Below, in pieces: positions 1 through 6,791 of a stretch of 51,369 nucleotides of DNA. The translations under genes were made by a program, and so were the position numbers. The notes under the pieces were generated by a model. It searched no databases, was not told the origin of the DNA, and saw nothing but the letters and a program-made list of their open reading frames with translations. Each line of letters opens with the position of its first letter. The stretch's first letter is position 1. This DNA is from Elusimicrobiaceae bacterium (lineage in GTDB: Bacteria > Elusimicrobiota > Elusimicrobia > Elusimicrobiales > Elusimicrobiaceae), in NCBI GenBank assembly GCA_017546175.1, contig JAFYXM010000003.1, forward strand, positions 1-51,369, written 5' to 3'.

Positions 1-2
1 AG

Positions 3-240
3 AGAGAGAGAGAGAGAGACGCATCATACAGCCGTATTTCCGCATTCTCATCAGAAGAATACAGACACCCCGCAGCTAACGGAGAAAGGGCCTATCTTAA
101 CGGAGAACGTAAATATGCCAGAATTCTTATCCGCCACCGCAATTCCGGGATTAATAAAAAATGGTGAAGGAAAAATAAACGGAAGAATTACCTATGCCCG
201 AATAACCATAAGAAAGAAAAAAACTGAGGTAAATAAATGA
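3..240 (+). pseudogene. C-terminal end of an unknown ORF, apparently frameshifted
   Basis: The reading frame starting at position 3 is open from the left edge to a TGA at 165-167. The frame starting at position 1 is open across the same DNA to a TGA at 238-240. Removing one base from the A6 run at 156-161 joins the two. The joined product would contain two similar segments, NGERKYARILIRHR and NGRITYARITIRKK, encoded in different frames, so the shift probably broke one protein. The final TGA overlaps the ATG of the next gene (ATGA), as in a coupled operon. I do not recognise the family. The left edge begins with an (AG)9 run, so an assembly edge or sequencing error is also possible. Confidence 0.35.
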
Positions 241-1319
241 AAATTACATTAAAAGAAATTTCCGTGAGAGATTTAGTTCAAGATTACCAAGACCAAGCCG
301 AAAACGGCGTAACGGGTTACGGCGGGAAATTAGATATTCGCCCACCTTACCAGAGGGAATTTATCTACAAAGACAAACAACGCGAGGCCGTTATAGATAC
401 CGTAACCAAAAATTTTCCGCTCAATGTAATGTATTGGGCGGTACGCCAAGACGGTGGGTTTGAGGTTATAGACGGCCAACAGCGCACCATTTCCATTTGC
501 CAATATGTAAAAGGGGAGTTTGCCTTTGATATGCTCTACTTTCATAACTTACCTGCAGACAAACAAGAGCAAATTTTAAATTATAAGTTAATGGTTTATT
601 TTTGCGAAGGGACCGACAGCGAAAAACTGGAGTGGTTTAAGACCATTAACATAGCAGGCGAAGAACTGACCGAACAAGAACTGCGCAATGCCGTCTATCA
701 CGGAAGTTGGGTATACGATGCCAAGCGGTACTTTTCCAAAACGGGTTGTCCGGCTTATGGCTTGGCAAGCGATTATTTGGCAGGCTCGGCGATTCGGCAA
801 GATTATTTGGAAACGGCTATAGACTGGCTTTCCAAGGGGAACATAGATGTCTACATGGCAAACCACCAACACGATCCCAACGCAGGTGAACTGTGGCTTT
901 ATTTCCAAAATGTAATTAACTGGGTGAGGGTGGTTTTCCCTGTGTATCGCAAAGAAATGAAAGGCCTTGCGTGGGGGGAGCTGTTTAATGAATTTAAAGA
1001 TACTCCGCTGGACTCAAAAACCTTGGAAGAAGAAATTGCCGTTCTCATGCAAGACGACGATGTAACCAATAAAAAAGGCATCTATCGGTTTGTGTTGGAC
1101 AGGAAAGAAAAGCACCTAAATATCCGCGCGTTTAGTCCGTCCATGAAACGCACTGTGTACCAAAAACAACAAGGCAAATGCCCGCTGTGTAAAGAGCATT
1201 TTGAATTGGAAGAAATGGAAGCGGACCATATTACCCCATGGCACGAAGGGGGAAAGACCGAACTTGCCAACTGCCAAATGCTTTGTAAAGAGTGCAACCG
1301 CAGAAAATCAGGGAAATAA
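237..1319 (+). CDS. DUF262 (GmrS-like) protein with C-terminal HNH nuclease
   Basis: Predicted nucleotide-dependent nuclease of the defence type. The N-terminal DUF262/ParB-like domain shows PYQREF (37-42) and the diagnostic DGQQR (79-83), which in GmrSD/BrxU-type enzymes belongs to the nucleotide-binding half. The C-terminus is a compact HNH domain (about 315-360) with CPLC, ADH (329-331), TPWHEGG and CKEC. The GmrS, GmrD and BrxU enzymes usually carry DUF1524; here it is replaced by a zinc-type HNH. A GAGGT Shine-Dalgarno at 226-230 supports the ATG at 237, which overlaps the stop of the frameshifted ORF upstream. It stands alone before a shared terminator, with no methyltransferase in view. 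A role against modified or foreign DNA is inferred; the domain assignment is firm. Confidence 0.8.
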   Translation: MKITLKEISVRDLVQDYQDQAENGVTGYGGKLDIRPPYQREFIYKDKQREAVIDTVTKNFPLNVMYWAVRQDGGFEVIDGQQRTISICQYVKGEFAFDMLYFHNLPADKQEQILNYKLMVYFCEGTDSEKLEWFKTINIAGEELTEQELRNAVYHGSWVYDAKRYFSKTGCPAYGLASDYLAGSAIRQDYLETAIDWLSKGNIDVYMANHQHDPNAGELWLYFQNVINWVRVVFPVYRKEMKGLAWGELFNEFKDTPLDSKTLEEEIAVLMQDDDVTNKKGIYRFVLDRKEKHLNIRAFSPSMKRTVYQKQQGKCPLCKEHFELEEMEADHITPWHEGGKTELANCQMLCKECNRRKSGK

Positions 1320-1353
1320 ATCAAACCCCCGCTCAAAAGAACGGGGGTTTGAT
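1320..1353. terminator. Bidirectional terminator between HNH gene and feoB
   Basis: ATCAAACCCCCG and its complement enclose a 10-nt loop. A-rich and T-rich flanks serve both converging genes. Confidence 0.85.
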
Positions 1354-3299
1354 TATAAAAGATACCTAAGCACCGTTGCACTTATTAGCGCCAAAGTCAG
1401 CGTAAGAGCCACAATGCGCAGGCTGTCTTTTAGGCCGTTTTCACGAAGCATGACAAAGAACGTCGCTACACACGGCAGATACATAGACATAAACACACAG
1501 GCGACAGCCAGTTGGTCGGGAGGGAGGTGGAAAGGCTCCAACAAAGCAATGGAAACATCTTTGCGTAAAAACCCCAGTAAAAGCAGCGGCGTGGCTTCGG
1601 CCGGCAAATTTAGCATATACTCCACCGGATAGCGGAAAATGCGCGCCACCCAATCGGTAATGCCGATAAACTGCATCAAATCAACAAACAACACACCGGC
1701 TAAAATCAGCGGCAAGGCATCGCCCAAATACTCTTTCATACGCAGCCATATTTTGCGCGCCAAAGGGCGGATTTGCGGTACGCTCCAAGACGGGATTTCC
1801 ATAAAAATTTCCGGTGTATCGCCTTTTAAGAGTTTATTTAAAATTGTTCCTGCCAAAATACCGTTTAAAGCCAAAACGCCAAACACAATCAAGAGGTATT
1901 TCAGCCCGTACGGAGATAACATAGAAAGAATCATTGCCGTCTGAGAAATACAAGGAGCCAACACCAAGATCAGCGCTAAAGCAATCACTCTTTCGCGGCG
2001 GGTTTCCAGTACGCGCACGCCCATCACGGCAGGTACTTTACAGCCAAAACCTAACATAATGGGAATGGCACCGTATCCGTGCAAACCGATTTTGTGCAAA
2101 ATGCGGTCCAGCAAAATAGCCAAGCGTGGCAAATAGCCCAAATCGCCCAAAAAACCCAACATAGAGTAAAACACCAACACAAAGGGCATTACATCAATTA
2201 ATGCAATTTTAAGTCCGTCAGAGAGCAGGCCAAAATATTTCTCTCCGCCGTCGCCCAACAAAAATAAATAGAGCGGATTGCCCTCTAAGAAAGCAAACAT
2301 CTTTTGCAAGAGCGGGAAATAATAATGGTCATACAAAGGTTCCATTAGTCCAATCATGCCCTCGCCCAGCCGCATAATTACCCATAAAGAAAGCAATAAC
2401 ACACCCACTGCAATCGGCAGCCCCGTCACGGGTGTGGTGGCCCAAGCTTGCAATTTCTCCGTCAAGGAAGCGTGTTTGTGACGGATCTTTTGTACGCGGC
2501 GAATAATACGTCCGATTAAGTGCCATTTTTCTTCCGGTTTTTCGGGAATGGAAAGGGAGGGGAGAAGGTCTTGATAATCACTTTCAGCCAGTTTTCCGGC
2601 TGTCACTTCCAACCGTTTTAAACCCTCGCCCGTCGTTGCCACAACGCCGATTACGGGAATGCCTAATTCTTTAGACAAAGTCCGCACATCAATTTCAATT
2701 CCTTTGCGCTCGGCCTCGTCAAATTTATTAAGCAGCAAAATGACGGGTTTACCCAAGCTCATTACTTCCAATGTAAAATAAAGGTTTCTCTCTAAGTGAG
2801 AAGCATCTGCCACACAAACCACAAAATCGTACTCTAACTCTTTAAACAAATCTCTTTTTTTGCCTTCAATGACCCATTTTTCTTCCAAGTGATACAGCCC
2901 CGGAATATCAATAATTTGATGTGTTTCTCCGTTAAAAACAGTAGTACCGTAGTTCAGGCCCACAGTGGTACCGGGGAAGTTGGAAGATAAAATACCGATC
3001 CCTGTCAGACGGGAAAAAAGCAGACTTTTGCCCACATTCGGGTTCCCTGCGAGCAAAAAGGTGTGTTGTTTGGAAGAAATCAAAATTTGCTTGGCAGCCT
3101 TAGGCCCCAAAGCTACTTCACTTCCACAGACGTACACTACCAACGGATTTCTGCCTGCTTTACGGGTGACGGTTTGACCTTTAACTAGTCCCATAGCGGC
3201 CAGTTTATCGGCTTGCGCGCCTTCAGCCGTGATAGCCGTGATTTGAGCGCTGGCACCCGGTTTTAAATCATAAAGAGTACGAAATGTTTTGTTTTGCAT
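1353..3299 (-). CDS. feoB: FeoA-FeoB fusion, ferrous iron transporter
   Basis: Inner-membrane Fe(II) uptake GTPase with an N-terminal FeoA (SH3-like) domain at about 1-75, followed by the FeoB G domain: GNPNVGKS (85-92, G1), FPGTT (G2), DIPG (G3) and NKFD (G4). The C-terminal half is hydrophobic and includes the Gate/nucleoside-recognition motif GFGCKVPAVMGVR. At about 648 residues including FeoA it is shorter than the roughly 770-residue E. coli FeoB. The start was placed at 3299 (MQNKTF) because FeoA homology begins there; 28 upstream codons look like untranslated leader. An extended -10, TGGTAAAAT, lies at 3335-3327 on the minus strand. The gene is divergent from the ferredoxin gene, which fits iron supply for Fe-S clusters. 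No feoC is visible. Confidence 0.93.
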   Translation of the reverse strand: MQNKTFRTLYDLKPGASAQITAITAEGAQADKLAAMGLVKGQTVTRKAGRNPLVVYVCGSEVALGPKAAKQILISSKQHTFLLAGNPNVGKSLLFSRLTGIGILSSNFPGTTVGLNYGTTVFNGETHQIIDIPGLYHLEEKWVIEGKKRDLFKELEYDFVVCVADASHLERNLYFTLEVMSLGKPVILLLNKFDEAERKGIEIDVRTLSKELGIPVIGVVATTGEGLKRLEVTAGKLAESDYQDLLPSLSIPEKPEEKWHLIGRIIRRVQKIRHKHASLTEKLQAWATTPVTGLPIAVGVLLLSLWVIMRLGEGMIGLMEPLYDHYYFPLLQKMFAFLEGNPLYLFLLGDGGEKYFGLLSDGLKIALIDVMPFVLVFYSMLGFLGDLGYLPRLAILLDRILHKIGLHGYGAIPIMLGFGCKVPAVMGVRVLETRRERVIALALILVLAPCISQTAMILSMLSPYGLKYLLIVFGVLALNGILAGTILNKLLKGDTPEIFMEIPSWSVPQIRPLARKIWLRMKEYLGDALPLILAGVLFVDLMQFIGITDWVARIFRYPVEYMLNLPAEATPLLLLGFLRKDVSIALLEPFHLPPDQLAVACVFMSMYLPCVATFFVMLRENGLKDSLRIVALTLTLALISATVLRYLL

Positions 3300-3386
3300 A
3301 AAAGTTAGGTTTTCCTTACTTTTATATTTTACCACAGAAGACACTTCCAAGGCAAGAGGGATGCTCGACGTAAAAAAAGCCAATCT

Positions 3387-3414
3387 CCGACAAAATAGTC
3401 TTTTTTGCTATAAT
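3387..3414 (+). promoter_or_regulatory. Promoter of ferredoxin gene (extended -10)
   Basis: TGCTATAAT at 3406-3414 is an extended -10. CCGACA at 3387-3392 is a plausible -35 with a 16-bp spacer. AGGAG at 3441-3445 lies 9 nt before the ATG. Confidence 0.65.
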
Positions 3415-3454
3415 AAATATGTATTTAAACTTATACTTTTAGGAGAGAAAATTT

Positions 3455-3625
3455 ATGGCTTACAACGTAAACCCTGAACTCTGCATCAACTGTGGTGCTT
3501 GTGAATCTGCCTGCCCCGTGGGCGCTATTGCTGAACAAGACGGCAAACGCGTCATTGACGCCGCCAAATGCATTGAGTGCGGCGCTTGCGCCGGCACCTG
3601 CCCGGTAAGCGCTATTTCCTTGTAA
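3455..3625 (+). CDS. 2[4Fe-4S] clostridial-type ferredoxin
   Basis: A 56-residue soluble electron carrier with two complete cluster motifs: C10-x2-C13-x2-C16-x3-C20-P and C39-x2-C42-x2-C45-x3-C49-P. The pseudo-twofold layout, with no other domain, is typical of the low-potential ferredoxins that serve pyruvate:ferredoxin oxidoreductase and hydrogenases in anaerobes; that partnership is inferred. It has its own promoter and AGGAG site. The last 9 codons together with the terminator are repeated intact 108 bp downstream, which looks like a recent local duplication and leaves a non-coding copy of the 3' end. Confidence 0.93.
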   Translation: MAYNVNPELCINCGACESACPVGAIAEQDGKRVIDAAKCIECGACAGTCPVSAISL

Positions 3626-3786
3626 GAAATAGACTAAGCTAGATTTAGGCCCTGCTCCTGTGAGCGGGGTCTTTTTTTAGGGCAGAATGCAAAGCTTAAC
3701 CGAAGCTGCCCGGTAAGCGCTATTTCCTTGTAAGAAATAGACTAAGCTAGATTTAGGCCCTGCTCCTGTGAGCGGGGTCTTTTTTT
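3598..3786 (+). repeat. Tandem duplication of ferredoxin 3' end and terminator (81-bp identical copies)
   Basis: Copy 1 is 3598-3678 and copy 2 is 3706-3786. They are identical over 81 bp and separated by 27 bp, giving a period of 108 bp. Each contains the last codons, the stop and the terminator. Confidence 0.95.
3650..3678 (+). terminator. Ferredoxin terminator, first copy
   Basis: CCCTGCTC pairs with GAGCGGGG around a CTGT loop and is followed by T7. The identical second copy lies at 3758-3786. Confidence 0.9.
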
Positions 3787-3815
3787 CGGAAAAAAATGCT
3801 TTTTACTAATTGAAC

Positions 3816-3899
3816 AAAAAAAGAGCAGGGGGATGTTGCCCTGCTCTTTATCAGAACCATTCGGGGGGTATGTCGAAAGGTTCTGGGGGAGAAATCTAT
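3816..3899 (-). ncRNA. Candidate small RNA with exposed C-tracts
   Basis: On the minus strand a -35 (TTGCTT, 3934-3929) and a -10 (TATGAT, 3911-3906), 17 bp apart, lead into two hairpins and a T7 tract. Hairpin 1 pairs CAGAACC with GGTTCTG (3885-3879 with 3858-3852) plus an inner TTCG/CGAA, leaving the loop ACATACCCCC. Hairpin 2 (3848-3821) is a 10-bp terminator stem with the loop CAACATCC. The 5' single strand carries TCTCCCCC. Three C-runs could pair with G-rich ribosome-binding sites, as in UCCC-type sRNAs of Gram-positive bacteria; that function is inferred. No ORF with a ribosome-binding site lies in the transcript. Confidence 0.55.
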
Positions 3900-4058
3900 A
3901 CCTCTATCATACAACCCTTCAGCTAAAAAAGCAAGTATTTTTAAAAGAAAAACAAAATTTTTTTATCTATTTTCTTCTAATTAGTTAAAACTATTATTTT
4001 TTATTATCAAAAAAATTTTTCAAAAAATAAATTTTTTGCTTTCAAAACTCTTTTCTAT

Positions 4059-4067
4059 TGCTATAAT
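4059..4067 (+). promoter_or_regulatory. Extended -10 promoter of ankyrin gene
   Basis: TGCTATAAT, with no convincing -35. The GGAGG site at 4077-4081 follows, so this transcript keeps a short leader of about 13 nt. Confidence 0.6.
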
Positions 4068-4086
4068 ATAAGCATTGGAGGAAAAC

Positions 4087-5985
4087 ATGAATAAACTACA
4101 CTTAACGACAGTTTTAGCTTTATTACTCACTTCGGCCACTTATGCAGAGCAACCGGACATTATTTATGTAGATGGAAAACCCGTCTATATCAAAGGGTTG
4201 GAACCGGCTGAAGATGTAAAAAATAAAGAAAATATTGCTTTGAAAGAAGCAGAACGCAGCAGTATCCCCGGAGATATTTACAGAGGAACAGTTTTGGGGG
4301 TGGAATCGCCCAACCAGCGCGCTGCATACGGGACCAGCAAAGAAAAATACAGAGGGACTGTGCTGGGAGCTTCTTCTGATGATATTTACCGCGGAAAAGT
4401 GTTTGGCAAAGAACAACAAAAATACGAAAGCGATACTTTGGGAAAAAGAGAACTTGCCAAAACTAAATATGTGTATGATACCTCTTTGGTACGTGCTATT
4501 AAAACCGGCGATGCCGACCGCGTACGCACTTTAATCTATGCCAACGTAGATATTAACGAACGCAACTACGCCGGCATTACCCCTTTAACCATTGCCGCTG
4601 AAAAAGGTCATTTAGCCATTGTCAAATTACTTTTAGAAGAAGGCGGAGCCTCCGTTAACTTAAACTCCAGCTACGGCGTAACCCCGCTTATTGCCGCTGC
4701 TGCCGCCGGACACAGAGAAGTGGCAGACGTCCTTTTGAAAAACGGAGCCGATCCCACAGCCAAAGATGACTTGGGCAAAACGGCTTTGCTGCATGCCATG
4801 TCTTCCGACGATGCCAAGCTGACGGAAACCTTGGTCAAGCTTAACAGCCGCGCCATCAATTTACCTGATAATGATGGAAATACTCCGCTCATTTATGCAG
4901 CGCAAAAAGGCCATGTAAATAATATTAAGGTATTGCTTAAATATAAAGCAAACCCTGACTATCAAAATCCGACCAACGGCTTTTCTGCCTTGAGCGCCGC
5001 CGCTGCCGCCGGAAGAGAAGAGGCAGCCCAAACCTTAGTGCGCAACGGAGCCGATATTAATTTGAAAGACAATACCGGCAGAACTGCTTTGTTCTATGCG
5101 GCTGAAAACGGACAAACCGCTTTAATTCGCCAACTTTTGCGCCTGAATGCAGATATCAATGTCATTGATGCAAAAGGCAAAAATATTTTCATTGCCGCCG
5201 CCGAAGGGAAAAGCGTACCGGCTATGGAACATTTGGCCACCGATCATTTTTCCATTAACACCACCGATACCAACGGCAAAACTGCCGTTATGTACACTAC
5301 CTCCAAAGGTAACACAGAGGCGTTGGAATGGTTAATTGAAAAAGGAGCCGACCTGAATGTGCAAGATAAAGATGGAAATACCGCTTTGATGCACGCTATT
5401 AAAAATTTAAACAGTAAAGCTGCCTTACTGCTGATTCAACAAAACGTAGATTTAACCGCTACCAACAAAGACGGTAAAACCGCTTTTACGTTGGCGGAAG
5501 AATTAATGCCTAATTCTGCAGTGATGACTGTTTTAAACGTAAAAAAGAAAACTTTACTCCAAGAACAGTTAAGAGCTCGCGCCGCCGCTCAAGCTTTAGC
5601 CGAGCAAGAACAACAAAGACTGCGTGAAGCAGCCGAGCAGGAGCAGGCGCGTCTGCGCGCCGAAGCCGAAGCCTTGGCCGAAGAAAAACTGGCCGAAGTA
5701 CAAGCTTTGGAAGAACAATTAAAACAACAAGAAGAAGAGGTAAAGGCTTTAAAAGAAGAAGAATTGGCCAAAAAACGCGATGAAATCCGCGAACAGGTGG
5801 AGCAAGAAATCACCGAAACAGACGAAGAATTGGCTGCTCTTCAAAAACAGTTGGAAGAAGCCAAAGCCAAACGTGCGGCCCAAATTCAAGAGCAAGTAGA
5901 CGCCAAGCTCAAAGCATGGGACGAGGCCACCTCTTTACCGACGGAAGGCCCCGCCTTAGAACCTGCAGAGTTATCTGCCGAGTAA
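4087..5985 (+). CDS. Exported ankyrin-repeat protein with C-terminal coiled coil
   Basis: An exported protein of 632 residues. A signal peptide (about 1-21, cleavage after SATYA) is followed by three short repeats of the form IYRGTVLG / KYRGTVLG / IYRGKVFG (about 60-110). Then come about ten ankyrin repeats (about 136-470) of the form TPLxxAAxxGHxxxVxxLLxxGADxNxxDxxG. A long Glu/Ala/Gln/Lys-rich coiled coil fills about 486-625. Ankyrin arrays bind protein partners; with an export signal this one probably works in the periplasm or at the cell surface, but the partner is unknown. ATG 4087 is chosen over an in-frame TTG at 4075 because GGAGG lies 5 nt upstream and the signal peptide begins there. 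It is a single-gene unit. Confidence 0.85.
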   Translation: MNKLHLTTVLALLLTSATYAEQPDIIYVDGKPVYIKGLEPAEDVKNKENIALKEAERSSIPGDIYRGTVLGVESPNQRAAYGTSKEKYRGTVLGASSDDIYRGKVFGKEQQKYESDTLGKRELAKTKYVYDTSLVRAIKTGDADRVRTLIYANVDINERNYAGITPLTIAAEKGHLAIVKLLLEEGGASVNLNSSYGVTPLIAAAAAGHREVADVLLKNGADPTAKDDLGKTALLHAMSSDDAKLTETLVKLNSRAINLPDNDGNTPLIYAAQKGHVNNIKVLLKYKANPDYQNPTNGFSALSAAAAAGREEAAQTLVRNGADINLKDNTGRTALFYAAENGQTALIRQLLRLNADINVIDAKGKNIFIAAAEGKSVPAMEHLATDHFSINTTDTNGKTAVMYTTSKGNTEALEWLIEKGADLNVQDKDGNTALMHAIKNLNSKAALLLIQQNVDLTATNKDGKTAFTLAEELMPNSAVMTVLNVKKKTLLQEQLRARAAAQALAEQEQQRLREAAEQEQARLRAEAEALAEEKLAEVQALEEQLKQQEEEVKALKEEELAKKRDEIREQVEQEITETDEELAALQKQLEEAKAKRAAQIQEQVDAKLKAWDEATSLPTEGPALEPAELSAE

Positions 5986-6005
5986 AAAATATTTTTCCTC
6001 CAAAC

Positions 6006-6035
6006 AAAAACCCCGCCTAATCGGCGGGGTTTTTT
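6006..6035. terminator. Bidirectional terminator, ankyrin gene / pilin
   Basis: AAAAACCCCGCC and its complement GGCGGGGTTTTTT close a short loop between the two converging stops. Confidence 0.85.
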
Positions 6036-6036
6036 A

Positions 6037-6504
6037 TTAACAACAAACACAAGAACCTTCTGGAATATTGAGTAATTTTGAATAATCAAAACTGGGCTCT
6101 TTATCCACACAACCATATTCTCCCTGAGATAAGCTTAAAGAAGTAGAATCTGGACCTTCGTAGCAAATGCAAACATCTTCTTTTTTGTATTGAGCTGCTG
6201 GCCAAGCATTTGCTCTATTTTCTGCTTCATATATAAAATCTTTAGTTTCAGAGCGAGTTCCATTTTCGATTAAGGTTCCTATTTCAATATCTAATTTATC
6301 CATACTACAACCCTCTCGATTCAAAGAAGAATCGGCCAAAAAGCAAAGCCTTGTAGCAGATTCAATAGCTTTCAAGTTTGTCATTGCCTCTGCGAAGCGA
6401 GCTTTAGTAACTGCTTTAGTATATTGCGGCAAAGCCACAGCCGACAAAACACCGATAATCAACACCACTACTAATAATTCAATCAAGGTGAAACCTTTCT
6501 TCAT
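6037..6504 (-). CDS. Type IV pilin-like protein
   Basis: Secreted major or minor pilin-like subunit (155 residues). The class III leader MKKG|FTLIELLVVVLIIGVLSAV shows the prepilin peptidase cleavage site after Gly4 and Glu5 of the mature protein. This is followed by LPQYTKAVTKARFAEAM, a typical alpha-helical spine. The C-terminal globular part has several cysteines and ends in CVCC, so disulfides are likely. ATG 6504 is preferred over 6510 because the GGAG of AAGGAGATGTGT then lies at normal spacing. It stands alone with no pilus assembly genes nearby; scattered single pilin genes recur in this window (26484, 12494). Its promoter contains a long poly-T spacer. Confidence 0.88.
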   Translation of the reverse strand: MKKGFTLIELLVVVLIIGVLSAVALPQYTKAVTKARFAEAMTNLKAIESATRLCFLADSSLNREGCSMDKLDIEIGTLIENGTRSETKDFIYEAENRANAWPAAQYKKEDVCICYEGPDSTSLSLSQGEYGCVDKEPSFDYSKLLNIPEGSCVCC

Positions 6505-6541
6505 ACACATCTCCTTTTGCTTCAATTTTCTGTCCGAAAAA

Positions 6542-6567
6542 ATTGTAGCAAAAAAAAAATCAGTCAA
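6542..6567 (-). promoter_or_regulatory. Pilin promoter with T10 spacer tract
   Basis: On the minus strand TTGACT (6567-6562), a 14-bp spacer holding T10, and TACAAT (6547-6542) preceded by TGC. The layout is the same as at 27004-27033, where the tract is T14 and the spacer 18 bp. Confidence 0.6.
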
Positions 6568-6730
6568 GCTTTTTCTTTTTCACTGATGAAGATAATGTTC
6601 TTTTTTGCATTGCTAAAAAAGAATCAAAAAATCTAGCCGCATAATACAAACCAAAAATAAAAAATGTTTACCCAAATTATAGATAAACAACCAAAGATGC
6701 CGTTTTGCAAAATATTTGCCCATCAATCAA

Positions 6731-6761
6731 CAAGACACAAGAGATAACCTCTTGTGTCTTG
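6731..6761. other. Perfect 13-bp stem-loop downstream of kinase gene
   Basis: CAAGACACAAGAG (6731-6743), loop ATAAC, and its exact complement at 6749-6761. No T-run follows on either strand, so it is not a standard terminator. It may stabilise the 3' end of the kinase operon mRNA or be a protein site. The surrounding stretch 6568-6791 holds no gene. Confidence 0.7.
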
Positions 6762-6791
6762 TGCATAAAATCTTAGCAAATAAAGATGGCG

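Noticed and set aside
3973..3990. TTCTAATTAGTTAAA as a fifth copy of the conserved promoter box
   Set aside because: Only partial identity, and no TTG lies 4 nt downstream.
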